Shown: positions 43,984 through 53,036, counted from the stretch's first letter. The stretch is DNA of 64,000 nt from Bog-950 sp046329535 (GCA_046329535.1 JAXLUN010000001.1:620001-684000); one strand, 5' to 3'. Numbers and translations are program-made. The notes: a model not told the origin generated them from the letters alone.

Positions 43984-44478
43984 ATGATAAAAATGAAACA
44001 GAACTTTTGGATGCTTCTTGTGGCTGTGGCGGTGTGTTTTTACCTCACCGCCTGTAAACAGGATGTAGTTTTAGAACAAAACCAGCAGATTGCCAATTAC
44101 CAATGGGATTATGCCGATGCTAAAACATTTACAGCCGACATAAAGGATACGGTGCAGCATTACAATATATACGTAAGTACCCGCCACGGCTTTAATTTTG
44201 AATGGAGAAACCTATGGGTGAATATTGAAACTACTTTTCCGGATGGCAGACAGTTTGATAGGCGGGTAAATTTGGTTTTATCGGAACCTGACGGAACCTG
44301 GTATGGGGATTGTTTGGGTGATAACTGCGATATGCTCATTCCCATACAGAACAATGCCTTTTTTCCTCAAATCGGAAAATACACTTTCAAAATTTCGCAG
44401 GATATGCGCGTGAACCCAATGAAATATGTAAAGAGCATTGGAGTTCGTATTGAGAAAACCAAAGCTCCCGGCAAGTAA
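43984..44478 (+). CDS. gldH: Gliding motility lipoprotein GldH
   Basis: The start is ATG 43984, or 43993 three codons on; the TTG at 43978 is less likely. The lipoprotein signal (MKQNFWMLLVAVAVCFYLTAC) is followed by a beta-sandwich. Blocks fitting GldH include YNIYVSTRHGFNFEWRNLWV, SEPDGTWYGD and a late QIGKYTFKISQDMR...SIGVRIEK. GldH is an outer-membrane-anchored lipoprotein needed for gliding and T9SS function in Flavobacterium. Position directly after ricT is the usual one. It ends before a strong terminator. Confidence 0.82.
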   Translation: MIKMKQNFWMLLVAVAVCFYLTACKQDVVLEQNQQIANYQWDYADAKTFTADIKDTVQHYNIYVSTRHGFNFEWRNLWVNIETTFPDGRQFDRRVNLVLSEPDGTWYGDCLGDNCDMLIPIQNNAFFPQIGKYTFKISQDMRVNPMKYVKSIGVRIEKTKAPGK

Positions 44479-44497
44479 CTCTATCTTCAGAACAATA

Positions 44498-44530
44498 AAA
44501 AAGCGCCTCTTTTTTAAGGGGGCGCTTTTT
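44498..44530 (+). terminator. Bidirectional terminator between gldH and the fad operon
   Basis: A 10-bp stem AAAAAGCGCC / GGCGCTTTTT, extended by T-G and C-G pairs, encloses a short T-rich loop. It lies 20 bases after the gldH stop and 22 bases after the stop of the last fad gene on the other strand, with A and T runs on both sides. Confidence 0.88.
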
Positions 44531-44551
44531 ATTATTTATATCGGCAGGTGA

Positions 44552-46357
44552 TTAATCCCAGAAACAATATCCGTTTTCTGCAATCATTTTATCGGCTACT
44601 TTTCTACGAACCTCTTTGGTGTTCACTACTTCATATTTAGTGAAACGTTTCAAGCCCATCAGCATAATGCGTAGTTCATCGCCACCCGCAAAAGCTACCA
44701 GTCCTGATTTGCCGGCAATGTTAATGCGATCCAATGCATCGAAGAAGAAACACTTCACCATGTCTACATAAATCTGCGAAGATTCCAGACCATGCAGGTT
44801 AACTAATTTCTCGGCACGCAGCATGGCGCTTTCCATCACAAATATGTCCATCAACATATCGGCACTGTGCATCAGTATTTCCTGCTCTTTCTCTAAGCCC
44901 ATCATTAATTTTTGAACAGCACCACCGGCTACCAGCAAGAAAGCTTTTTTAGCATTCTTAAGTGCTTTGCGCTCTGCGCCAAAAATATCATCCGGGTCGG
45001 TTGAACTCATATCGGGCACACTCATCAATTCTTTTTGAATAGCCATACCAGGGGTCATTAAATCCAGTTTGCCTTTCATGGCCATTTTCAGTAATGCATC
45101 AATAGAAAGCATCCGATTGATTTCGTTGGTTCCTTCAAATATGCGGTTGATACGGCTATCTCTGTAAGAACGGGCCATTGGATATTCTTCACTGAATCCG
45201 TAGCCACCATGAATCTGTAAAGCTTCATCTACCACATAATCCAATACTTCCGAGCCTACTACTTTCATAACAGCGCATTCTACCTGATACTCTTCGGCAC
45301 CACCTGTGAGATATTCGGTCATTGACTTTCCGGCTGCTTTCAGTTCATGTTCTTTTTGCAAAATCAAATCGCATAAACGGTACGATGCACTTTCTGCGGT
45401 CCAGGCACGAATAGCCATTTCGCCCAGCTTGCCTTTAATAGCACCAAACTGTGCAATAGGTGTTTTGAATTGCTGACGTTCGTTGGCATATTTTACGGCT
45501 ACACCAATAGCACGCTTAGCGCCACCTAATACACCGTTACCTAATTTGTAGCGGCCAATGTTTAATATCTGAAAAGCGATTTTATGCCCTTTAGCAGGTT
45601 CGCCCAATAAATTTTCAACCGGCACTTTTACGTTATTGAAAAATACCTGACGGGTAGAAGAGGACTTAATACCCATCTTTTTCTCTTCGGCACCCACGCT
45701 CAAACCTTCCATTCCTTTTTCAAGAATAAAAGCAGTGAATTTTTTATCGTCTCCGTCAATTTTGGCAAATACCACAAACACATCGGCAAAGCCGGCATTG
45801 GTAATCCACATTTTCTGACCATTCACGATATAGTGTTTCCCATCTTCGCTTAATACCGCTTTGGTTTTAGCGCCTAATGCATCTGATCCGCTCCAAGGTT
45901 CGGTTAAGCAGTAAGCCGCCTTTAATTCACCGCTGGCTAATTTGGGCAGATACTTAGCGCGCTGTGCATCGTTGCCATAGTAAAGAATAGGACAGGTTCC
46001 GATACCGGTGTGCGCACCAATAGCCACAGAGATTCCATGTCCCCAACCTAACACTTCGGTTACATAACTAAACGAAGTCAAATCCTGCCCGCTACCGCCA
46101 TATTCTTCAGGAATGTGCAAACCCAGTAAGCCCAACTCGGCAGCTTTGTCCAAAATTTCAGGCCCTTTCATAGGGTCTTTATCCAGTTCTTCTAAGCGCG
46201 GGTCAATTTCTTTAGTAATAAAATCTTTGGTAGCCTGACGAAGCATGGTTTGCTCTTCAGTAATTTCTTCAGGAATGTAAACATCCTGCCATTGCGATTC
46301 TTTGATAACGAATTCGCCTCCTTTCAGAGCGGTTTTGTTTTGAGTTGAAGTTGACAT
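44552..46357 (-). CDS. fadE: Acyl-CoA dehydrogenase, VLCAD/ACAD9-like, copy 1
   Basis: The 601-residue enzyme has the acyl-CoA dehydrogenase core in residues 35-430 (AAYCLTEPWSGSD, WITNAGFADVF, the QIHGGYGFSEEYP block, RIFEGTNEINR with the catalytic Glu of EGTNEI). An extended C-terminal helical domain of the VLCAD/ACAD9 type follows. It introduces the 2,3 double bond into acyl-CoA using FAD. It is the last gene of the operon, 33 bases after a paralogue that shares most motifs. Substrate length cannot be told. Confidence 0.92.
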   Translation of the reverse strand: MSTSTQNKTALKGGEFVIKESQWQDVYIPEEITEEQTMLRQATKDFITKEIDPRLEELDKDPMKGPEILDKAAELGLLGLHIPEEYGGSGQDLTSFSYVTEVLGWGHGISVAIGAHTGIGTCPILYYGNDAQRAKYLPKLASGELKAAYCLTEPWSGSDALGAKTKAVLSEDGKHYIVNGQKMWITNAGFADVFVVFAKIDGDDKKFTAFILEKGMEGLSVGAEEKKMGIKSSSTRQVFFNNVKVPVENLLGEPAKGHKIAFQILNIGRYKLGNGVLGGAKRAIGVAVKYANERQQFKTPIAQFGAIKGKLGEMAIRAWTAESASYRLCDLILQKEHELKAAGKSMTEYLTGGAEEYQVECAVMKVVGSEVLDYVVDEALQIHGGYGFSEEYPMARSYRDSRINRIFEGTNEINRMLSIDALLKMAMKGKLDLMTPGMAIQKELMSVPDMSSTDPDDIFGAERKALKNAKKAFLLVAGGAVQKLMMGLEKEQEILMHSADMLMDIFVMESAMLRAEKLVNLHGLESSQIYVDMVKCFFFDALDRINIAGKSGLVAFAGGDELRIMLMGLKRFTKYEVVNTKEVRRKVADKMIAENGYCFWD

Positions 46358-46390
46358 GGTTTGATTTATTTGTTTTAAGTGATTTGGTTA

Positions 46391-48187
46391 TTAGAAACAG
46401 TATTGATTTTCTTCAATCAGTTTATCGGCTATTCTTCTGCGGGCGGCCACAGTATTGTAGGCATCATATTTAGTGAAGCGCTTTAATCCCATGAGCATAA
46501 TACGCAGCGTATCGCCTTCGTTAAAGGCCGCAATAGCGTGTTTACCCGAAAGGTTGATTCTCTCCAAAGCATCGGATATATATACGCGGGTCATATCTAT
46601 CTGTAGTCCGCAAGCATTCTCACCTTTTATACCAATCAACTTTTCAGTGCGTAGCATGACAGATTCGCAGGCGAACAGTTCAATAAGCATATCAGCTACA
46701 TTCATAATAACCTCTTGTTCTTTGTCTAAGTTCTGCATGAACTTTTGAACGGCAGCACCAGCGGTCATTAAGATGGCTTTGCGGGCATTTTTAAGCGCCT
46801 TCTTTTCAGCGGCAAAAAAGTCATCGTTGTTATCGCTGCTGAAATCAGGAACGCTCATCAATTCTTTCTGAACTGCCATGGCCGGAGTAAACATATCTAC
46901 CTCACCCTTCATCGCCTTTTTCACCAATTGACCAACCGAAAGCAAACGGTTGATTTCGTTGGTTCCTTCAAAAATTCGGTTGATACGTGAGTCGCGGTAA
47001 GCACGAGCAACGGGATATTCTTCACTAAATCCTGTTCCGCCAAAAACCTGAACTGCCTCATCTACCACAAAATCTAAAACTTCTGATCCGAATACTTTCA
47101 GAATAGCACATTCAATGGAGTATTCCTCTGCTGCCTGCAATTTGGCCTGTACCTTGTCTTTGCCTTTAGCGGCCAAATCATTAATCATATCATCAATTAA
47201 ACCAGCGGTGCGGTATGTGGCCGATTCCATCGCATAAATCTTTACAGCCATTTCTGCCAGTTTATGTTTAATAGCGCCAAACGATGAAATAGGCACATTA
47301 AACTGAATGCGCTCGTTGGCATACTTGATGGCTGTAGTGCAGGCCATTTTGCTTCCGCCTACAGATAAAACACAAAGTTTGTAACGACCAATGTTCAATA
47401 CATTAAAGGCAATTTTATGTCCTTTCCCAATTTCGCCTAATACGTTCTCTACAGGTACTTTTACATTTTGAAAAAATACCTGACGGGTTGAAGAACCTTT
47501 AATTCCCAGCTTATCTTCTTCGCTGCCTAAAGAGATTCCTTCGCTCTTGGCATCTACAATAAAGCCGGTGAATTTGTCACCGTCAATTTTGGCAAAAACA
47601 GTAAAGATATCTGCAAATCCTCCGTTGGTGATCCACATTTTTTGCCCGTTCAAAACGTAGTACTTGCCGTCATCACTTAACACCGCTTTTGTTTTTGCAC
47701 CTAATGCATCGCTGCCACTGCCCGGTTCGGTTAAGCAGTAAGCGGCTTTAATTTCGCCATTGGCTAAACCCGGCAAATACTTTTGTTTTTGCGCATCATT
47801 ACCAAAATAAAGAATAGGAAGTGTTCCAATTCCGGTATGCGCAGCAAATGCTGCTGCAAAAGAATGCCCCTTGCCTATTTCTTCATTGATAACAGTGTCG
47901 GTAACCAAGTCAGTTCCCATGCCACCAAATTCTTCGGGAACAGCAGCACCCAGCAAACCAAGGTCAGCACTTTCTTTCAATAAAGAAATCACCAGGCCAG
48001 GTTCTTGTTTGTCAATTTTTTGAATGTTTGGGAATACACGACTTGAAATGAAATCTTCAGCCGTTTGGCCAAACATTTTTTGTTCTTCACTGATTTGTTC
48101 TTTAATAAAAGTATTTTCTGAAGACGATTCCTTAATCAGGAACTCTCCACCTTTAAGAACTGTTTTTGTATCGGTTGATGTGCTCAT
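46391..48187 (-). CDS. fadE: Acyl-CoA dehydrogenase, VLCAD/ACAD9-like, copy 2
   Basis: The 598-residue enzyme is clearly paralogous to the next gene (shared starts TVLKGGEFLIKES, cores AAYCLTEPGSGSD, RIFEGTNEINR and the extended C-terminal domain). It differs at many positions, for example QVFGGTGFSEEYP in place of QIHGGYGF. The pair probably covers different chain lengths. It is separated from the thiolase gene by 70 bases that hold a terminator-like hairpin, so the two dehydrogenases may be expressed at a lower level than the first part of the operon, or from their own promoter. Confidence 0.92.
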   Translation of the reverse strand: MSTSTDTKTVLKGGEFLIKESSSENTFIKEQISEEQKMFGQTAEDFISSRVFPNIQKIDKQEPGLVISLLKESADLGLLGAAVPEEFGGMGTDLVTDTVINEEIGKGHSFAAAFAAHTGIGTLPILYFGNDAQKQKYLPGLANGEIKAAYCLTEPGSGSDALGAKTKAVLSDDGKYYVLNGQKMWITNGGFADIFTVFAKIDGDKFTGFIVDAKSEGISLGSEEDKLGIKGSSTRQVFFQNVKVPVENVLGEIGKGHKIAFNVLNIGRYKLCVLSVGGSKMACTTAIKYANERIQFNVPISSFGAIKHKLAEMAVKIYAMESATYRTAGLIDDMINDLAAKGKDKVQAKLQAAEEYSIECAILKVFGSEVLDFVVDEAVQVFGGTGFSEEYPVARAYRDSRINRIFEGTNEINRLLSVGQLVKKAMKGEVDMFTPAMAVQKELMSVPDFSSDNNDDFFAAEKKALKNARKAILMTAGAAVQKFMQNLDKEQEVIMNVADMLIELFACESVMLRTEKLIGIKGENACGLQIDMTRVYISDALERINLSGKHAIAAFNEGDTLRIMLMGLKRFTKYDAYNTVAARRRIADKLIEENQYCF

Positions 48188-48218
48188 TTTGTTTGAGTTA
48201 ATAGTTTATTAAAAAGAA

Positions 48219-48248
48219 AGCTCCGAAGAATAAGAAAACTTCGGAGCT
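48219..48248 (-). terminator. Hairpin inside the fad operon (terminator or attenuator)
   Basis: A 10-bp perfect stem AGCTCCGAAG / CTTCGGAGCT with a 10-base loop lies 9 bases after the thiolase stop. On the minus strand it is followed by TTCTTTTTAATAAA. It could end part of the transcripts before the two dehydrogenase genes or protect the 3' end of the upstream message. Confidence 0.75.
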
Positions 48249-48257
48249 ACATATGAT

Positions 48258-49433
48258 TTAAAGTCTTTCAAAAATTCCGGCAATACCTTGTCCGCCACCT
48301 ACACAGGCTGAAACCATTCCGTATTTGCTTTTTCTGCGTTGCATTTCGCCAATCAGTTTTTGGAACAGGTAAGTTCCCGAAGCACCCAGCGGGTGGCCAA
48401 GAGCAACCGCTCCACCATTTACGTTGATGATATCGGTATTCAGTTTAGCTTCTTGGATAACAGCGAGTGATTGGGCAGCAAATGCTTCATTCAACTCAAT
48501 CAAATCAATGTCGTTCAGCTTCAACCCTGCTTGCTTCAATGCTTTTGGAATGGCATTCACCGGGCCAATTCCCATGATAGTTGGGTCAACACCTACCGAA
48601 GCATAGTTCACTAAACGTGCAATAGGTTGAAGGTTTAACTCTTTTACCACCTTTTCACTTACTATTAAAACAAACGCAGCTGCATCAGAAGTTTGAGATG
48701 AGTTACCGGCAGTCACCTGTCCGCCATTTTTGAAAGCAGGTTTCAACTTTGCCAAACCTTCCATTGAAGTATCAGCGCGCGGGCCTTCATCTTGCGATAC
48801 AGTAAACTTGCGTGTTTTCTTTTTCCCGTCTTCAAAATATGTCTCTTCAAGTTCCACCGGAACGATATCCGCGTTAAACTTTCCTTCGGCAATTGCTGCC
48901 ATAGCTTTCTTGTGGCTATTCACCGAAAACTCATCACTTGCTTCACGCGTAATGCCGTACTTAGTAGCAACATTTTCTGCCGTTAATCCCATGCCTATAT
49001 AGTAGTCAGGATGGTCTTTTGCGATTTCGTAATTAGGAACAGTTTTGTAACCAACAGTCGGAACTAAGCTCATGCTTTCTGTTCCACCGGCAATAATTAC
49101 ATCGGCCATACCTGCTTTAATTTTAGCACTAGCCATAGCAATTACTTCCACTCCGCTTCCGCAATAACGGTTTACAGAAACGCCCGGCACTTCAACAGGC
49201 AACGAACGAACAGCTACCCAACGAGCCATTTGCAAGCCTTGCTCCGCTTCAGGAACAGCATTGCCAACAATCAAATCGTCAATACGGCTTGGGTCGAGTT
49301 GCGGAACTTTTTTCAATAAATCTGTAATGGCATAGTAAGCCATGTCAACGGGAGTTGTAAATCTGAAACCTCCTCGTTTTGCTTTTCCGATTGCGGTTCT
49401 TGAACCGGCTATGATATATGCTTCTTGTGACAT
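48258..49433 (-). CDS. fadA: Acetyl-CoA C-acyltransferase (thiolase)
   Basis: The 391-residue enzyme has the full thiolase set: the nucleophile Cys91 in VNRYCGSGVE, His347 in GGAVALGHPLGASG and Cys377 in SACVGGGQG. It cleaves 3-ketoacyl-CoA with CoA in the last step of beta-oxidation. It lies 29 bases after the FadB/FadN-like gene. Sequence reads like the FadA partner of FadN. Confidence 0.94.
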   Translation of the reverse strand: MSQEAYIIAGSRTAIGKAKRGGFRFTTPVDMAYYAITDLLKKVPQLDPSRIDDLIVGNAVPEAEQGLQMARWVAVRSLPVEVPGVSVNRYCGSGVEVIAMASAKIKAGMADVIIAGGTESMSLVPTVGYKTVPNYEIAKDHPDYYIGMGLTAENVATKYGITREASDEFSVNSHKKAMAAIAEGKFNADIVPVELEETYFEDGKKKTRKFTVSQDEGPRADTSMEGLAKLKPAFKNGGQVTAGNSSQTSDAAAFVLIVSEKVVKELNLQPIARLVNYASVGVDPTIMGIGPVNAIPKALKQAGLKLNDIDLIELNEAFAAQSLAVIQEAKLNTDIINVNGGAVALGHPLGASGTYLFQKLIGEMQRRKSKYGMVSACVGGGQGIAGIFERL

Positions 49434-49462
49434 GATATTTTGATTTAAATATTTTGAATGAA

Positions 49463-51898
49463 TTAGTTTCTCAATGGTTTTCCGCTTGTCAAAATGCTCT
49501 GGATTCTTTCGAGGGTTTTCTTTTCACCGCAAAGCGAAAGGAATGCTTCGCGCTCTAAATCCAACAGATATTGTTCAGTAACTTTCGACTCTGAAGTTAA
49601 ATCGCCACCACAAAGAACCCACGCGATTTTCTGTGCTATTTTGAAATCGTGCTCGCTGGCATAGCCACCTACTTTAAACGTAGCAGCACCTGCATACAAG
49701 GCACTCAAACCTGTTCTTCCTAAAACTGTGATATCATCACGCTGTGGTTTCTGCACGTAACCATTATTGTAAAGCTCAAGCACTTTGTCTTTCGCCTCAG
49801 CAATCAAACGCGATTGATTTACTACTACAGAATCTTTCTTCTTATCCAACACACCAACGCTGAAACCTTCGTAAGCAGAAGTAGCCACTTTAGCTGTTGC
49901 AATAGCGGTAAAGCGTTCTGCTAACTGAGGAATTTGTGCATCGCCTGCATAGTAGGCATCGCTGGCACGCAGCGCCATTTCTTTGGTTCCGCCACCGCCT
50001 GGTATAAGGCCAACACCAACTTCCACCAATCCGATGTAAGTTTCGGCACTTGCTACAGCAGCATCGGCATGCATAGAGAACTCGCAGCCGCCACCAAGAG
50101 TTAAGCCGTGCGGAGCAGCTACCACCGGAATTGAAGAATAGCGGCAACGCATGGTGGCACCCTGGAACGCGCGAACTGCGAAGTCCAATTCATCGTATTC
50201 CTGCTCTAATGCAAACATAAATATCATGGCAAGGTTTGCACCTGCACTAAAGTTTGGATAGTCATGGCCAAGCACAACGCCTTTCCATCCTTGTTGCTCT
50301 GCCAAATCAATTCCCTTGTTGATGGCTTCAATTACTTCACCACCTAAGGAATTCATTTTAGTGCTCCATGAAACGTTCAACACGCCATCGCCAATGTCAT
50401 CGATTCTTGAGAAGGCATTTTTCCAAACCGGCTTTTGGTCTTTATAGTTATCCAGAATAATAAACGCCTCGCGGCCCGGAATTGCCTTGTATGATTTTGA
50501 AGGAATGTCGTAATACTTCTGCACACCATTTTCTACTTTGTAGAAGGTTTTGAAACCGGCAGCCAGCATCTCATCTACCCAGCCATTCACTTTAAATCCG
50601 GCTTCTTTCATTCCGGCTACCAGCTTCTCTACACCAATGGCATCCCACTGCTCAAACGGACCAATTTCCCAACCGAAACCGGCACGCATAGCATCGTCAA
50701 TTCTGTAAAGTTCATCGCTTATTTCAGGAATACGGTTGCTCACATAAGCAGAAACATAGTAAGTGAGTTTGCGCAGAAACTCTCCGTGCTTATCGGTTTG
50801 CTTGGCAATAGCCGGCAAACGTTTTTTCAAATCTTCAATGCTCTTTAATTCGGTAGTGGCCGATTTAGTTTTTGCAGAAGGTTTGTATTCCAGTGTTTTC
50901 CAATCCAACGTAGCGAATGACTTTTTGCCTGAAGCATCTTTTGTTTTCTTGAAGAAACCCTGACCTGTCTTATCGCCAATCCATTTGTTGGTTTCCATTT
51001 GCAGAATCCAAGATGGCACCTGCAATACATCGCGGTATTCATCGTTCGGCAGGTTGTCGTAAGCACCTTTCATTACCTTAATCATGGTATCCAAACCAAC
51101 CACGTCAGTTGTTCTGAATGTTGCCGACTTGGGTTTGCCGATTAAAGTTCCTGTCAATGCATCTACTTCATCAATAGTCAAATCCATTTCTTGCATCAAC
51201 TTAATAACCGCTGCAATGCTGAAAACGCCAACGCGGTTGGCAATGAAAGCCGGAGTGTCTTTGCACAACACGGTTTGCTTACCGAGATACAAATCACCAT
51301 AACTCATCAAAAAGTCAATTACCTCAGGATGAGTTTCAGCCGTTGGGATAATTTCTAACAAACGCAGGTAGCGCGGAGGGTTGAAATAGTGCGTACCGCA
51401 GAAATGCGCACGGAAATCATCGCTTCTTCCTTCAGCCATTAGGTGAATTGGAATACCTGAAGTGTTAGAAGTAATCAGTGTGCCCGGCTTGCGGAACTGT
51501 TCTACTTTTTCGAAAACGACTTTCTTGATATCGAGGCGCTCAACCACCACTTCAATAATCCAGTCGGCATTTTTGATGAGGTTTAAGTTATCGTCAAAGT
51601 TGCCGGTGGTAATGCGGCTGGCGAACGCTTTGTCGTAAACCGGATTCGGATTGCTTTTTAAAGCAAAGGCCAAAGCATCGTTCACCAACTGATTTCTCTT
51701 AGCCGGTTTCTTTGCATCGGCTTCGCTCAAATTAGGTGTAACGATGTCGAGCAAATAAACCTTTAGCCCGATGTTGGCATAGTGCAATGCGATACGCGAA
51801 CCCATTACACCCGAGCCTAACACGGCTACGGTTTTAATTTTTCTTGCTTTTGCGGGAGTTACATTCACCGCTTTTGTTTCTTGTGCTGTTGCGCTCAT
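49463..51898 (-). CDS. fadN: 3-hydroxyacyl-CoA dehydrogenase / enoyl-CoA hydratase, FadN-type order
   Basis: The 811-residue enzyme starts with an NAD-binding domain (VAVLGSGVMGSRIA, GSGVMG at 28-33), then the 3HCDH C-terminal domains. The crotonase domain is last (about 530-740; FSAGANLAMI, LTLGGGCEFSMHADAAVA, GLIPGGGGTKE). This order is the reverse of E. coli FadB and matches Bacillus FadN. It hydrates enoyl-CoA and oxidises the hydroxy product. Followed by thiolase and two dehydrogenases, the set equals fadN-fadA-fadE. Confidence 0.92.
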   Translation of the reverse strand: MSATAQETKAVNVTPAKARKIKTVAVLGSGVMGSRIALHYANIGLKVYLLDIVTPNLSEADAKKPAKRNQLVNDALAFALKSNPNPVYDKAFASRITTGNFDDNLNLIKNADWIIEVVVERLDIKKVVFEKVEQFRKPGTLITSNTSGIPIHLMAEGRSDDFRAHFCGTHYFNPPRYLRLLEIIPTAETHPEVIDFLMSYGDLYLGKQTVLCKDTPAFIANRVGVFSIAAVIKLMQEMDLTIDEVDALTGTLIGKPKSATFRTTDVVGLDTMIKVMKGAYDNLPNDEYRDVLQVPSWILQMETNKWIGDKTGQGFFKKTKDASGKKSFATLDWKTLEYKPSAKTKSATTELKSIEDLKKRLPAIAKQTDKHGEFLRKLTYYVSAYVSNRIPEISDELYRIDDAMRAGFGWEIGPFEQWDAIGVEKLVAGMKEAGFKVNGWVDEMLAAGFKTFYKVENGVQKYYDIPSKSYKAIPGREAFIILDNYKDQKPVWKNAFSRIDDIGDGVLNVSWSTKMNSLGGEVIEAINKGIDLAEQQGWKGVVLGHDYPNFSAGANLAMIFMFALEQEYDELDFAVRAFQGATMRCRYSSIPVVAAPHGLTLGGGCEFSMHADAAVASAETYIGLVEVGVGLIPGGGGTKEMALRASDAYYAGDAQIPQLAERFTAIATAKVATSAYEGFSVGVLDKKKDSVVVNQSRLIAEAKDKVLELYNNGYVQKPQRDDITVLGRTGLSALYAGAATFKVGGYASEHDFKIAQKIAWVLCGGDLTSESKVTEQYLLDLEREAFLSLCGEKKTLERIQSILTSGKPLRN

Positions 51899-51924
51899 TT
51901 GTTATAGTATTAGTAATTTGATTT

Positions 51925-52248
51925 TTAGTTTTTCTTTTTGCGGAGGAAGTAAAATATATGATTTGAACCGTTCCCTGACATAATTGAATTGTTATAAACC
52001 TCCCATCCGCTTTCTGCCAGTTCATTTACTTTAGCAAGAACAGGGGTAAGATTCTGTGAGATAAATCCCTCCTCTATTTTCACTTTCTCTTCTTGGTATT
52101 TGCCATCCATGGATATAGCAATTGTTCCGGTTTTCGCTGAATAAGCAAAATAATCTATGCTGGCATACTCATACTTATCCTGTGCCCAAAGCACGCTCAC
52201 TATGAAAAGCGAAAGGAGAGTTGTGATGATGATTGATTTTACTTTCAT
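51925..52248 (-). CDS. Small exported protein, DUF4177-like, first gene of the fad operon
   Basis: The 107-residue protein has a signal peptide (ending VLWAQ) and a small alpha/beta domain (YEYASIDYFAYS..., VLAKVNELAESGWEVYNNSIMSG...FYFLRKKK) of the DUF4177 style. It lies between the operon promoter and fadN (26 bases before fadN), so it is expressed together with beta-oxidation. Its role is not known; that it is controlled by the same TetR operator suggests a link with fatty acids at the envelope. Confidence 0.68.
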   Translation of the reverse strand: MKVKSIIITTLLSLFIVSVLWAQDKYEYASIDYFAYSAKTGTIAISMDGKYQEEKVKIEEGFISQNLTPVLAKVNELAESGWEVYNNSIMSGNGSNHIFYFLRKKKN

Positions 52249-52274
52249 GTTTTTATTTTGATAAAACAGGGGAA

Positions 52275-52305
52275 CGAAACTAAAAGTTTATTTTTATTTA
52301 CCAAA
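52275..52305 (-). promoter_or_regulatory. Promoter of the fad operon
   Basis: On the minus strand TTTG (52305-52302) is followed, after exactly 19 bases, by TAGTTTCG (52282-52275), one mismatch from the Bacteroidota pattern TTTG-N19-TAnnTTTG. Transcription should start near 52268, about 20 bases before the ATG at 52248. The -33 box lies inside the operator. Confidence 0.78.
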
Positions 52306-52320
52306 CGGTCGGTTGGTAAA
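52297..52320. promoter_or_regulatory. TetR operator 1, in front of the fad operon
   Basis: Perfect 8-bp arms TTTACCAA / TTGGTAAA surround the 8-base centre ACGGTCGG. The CGGTCGGT-like centre is common in TetR-family fatty-acid regulators. The site covers the -33 box of the fad promoter, which fits repression. Confidence 0.85.
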
Positions 52321-52325
52321 AACAT

Positions 52326-52931
52326 TTAACGCTTAGCTGCTCTTTTTGTTTTTTTAACCGGTGTTTCAACTGGCTTATCAATTCGGCTTAAAATTCTCTT
52401 GATTGTATTTTTTAAATAGCTATGGTCATTAAATACCCGGCTAAACATCAGGCTGCCTTCAATTTCTGCTACACTTCTTTCGGCTAATTCGTTGGCAATT
52501 TTTTCTCCGTATTTGTCTAAATAAATGGTCTTTACCGCATGGAAAAAATCCAGAAAAAAGCGCTGTACCAGACTGTTAAACTCAGGGGCCATCAAGGATG
52601 TTTCTACCCCCATATTACCCAGCAGATTTCCCTTTTCTTCATTGAGAAAAACTTTCTCGGCAGCCAGAAACAAATTCTCCAATCTTTTTTGAGGAGGTAT
52701 GCTCTTATCATAAGCATGGTTAAACACATTTGTTTTAAAAAACTCGTGCACCATTTTAATCACTTTTTTCATCAACTCTTCCTTGCTGGGAAAGTAGTGA
52801 TACAGGGAGCCTTTCTGCAATCCGCAGGCATCGGCAATGTCGCTCATAGACGTGTTGAAATAACTCTTCTTACGAAACAGTTTCAGCGCTTCTATAATAA
52901 TGGTTTGCTCATCTACCTTTTGCCTTGGCAT
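52326..52931 (-). CDS. TetR/AcrR-family regulator of the fad genes
   Basis: The 201-residue protein has the N-terminal TetR HTH (about residues 8-50: EALKLFRKKSYFNTSMSDIADACGLQKGSLYHYFPSKEELMKK) and an all-helical ligand domain, ending in a Lys/Arg-rich tail. Ligands of such regulators beside beta-oxidation genes are usually long-chain acyl-CoAs, which release the repressor. Two nearly identical operators, one before its own gene and one before the fad operon, show autoregulation and control of the operon. The ATG lies about 14 bases after its predicted transcription start. Confidence 0.88.
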   Translation of the reverse strand: MPRQKVDEQTIIIEALKLFRKKSYFNTSMSDIADACGLQKGSLYHYFPSKEELMKKVIKMVHEFFKTNVFNHAYDKSIPPQKRLENLFLAAEKVFLNEEKGNLLGNMGVETSLMAPEFNSLVQRFFLDFFHAVKTIYLDKYGEKIANELAERSVAEIEGSLMFSRVFNDHSYLKNTIKRILSRIDKPVETPVKKTKRAAKR

Positions 52932-52951
52932 GTGTGTCAGTATTGGGAAAG

Positions 52952-52982
52952 CGAAACTAAAAGGAGTTTTTAATTTACCAAA
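52952..52982 (-). promoter_or_regulatory. Promoter of tetR
   Basis: On the minus strand TTTG (52982-52979) is followed after exactly 19 bases by TAGTTTCG (52959-52952), the same boxes and spacing as in the fad promoter. The surrounding bases (GCGAAACTAAAAG on the plus strand) are also shared, so the two promoters have a common origin or are under common selection. Confidence 0.78.
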
Positions 52983-52997
52983 CGGTCGGTTGGGAAA
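52974..52997. promoter_or_regulatory. TetR operator 2, between tetR and the acyltransferase
   Basis: TTTACCAA / TTGGGAAA arms (one mismatch) surround the same centre ACGGTCGG as operator 1; 23 of 24 bases agree. It covers the -33 box of tetR and lies 40 bases before the ATG of the divergent acyltransferase gene. Confidence 0.85.
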
Positions 52998-53016
52998 AAT
53001 TTACAGGACATTCGGC

Positions 53017-53024
53017 TACATTTG
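53017..53024 (+). promoter_or_regulatory. Candidate -7 box for the acyltransferase gene
   Basis: TACATTTG matches TAnnTTTG exactly. The TTGG of operator 2 lies 23 bases upstream, a little too far for an ideal -33 box. The start codon at 53037 would leave a very short leader. Confidence 0.45.
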
Positions 53025-53036
53025 CATCTAACTATT

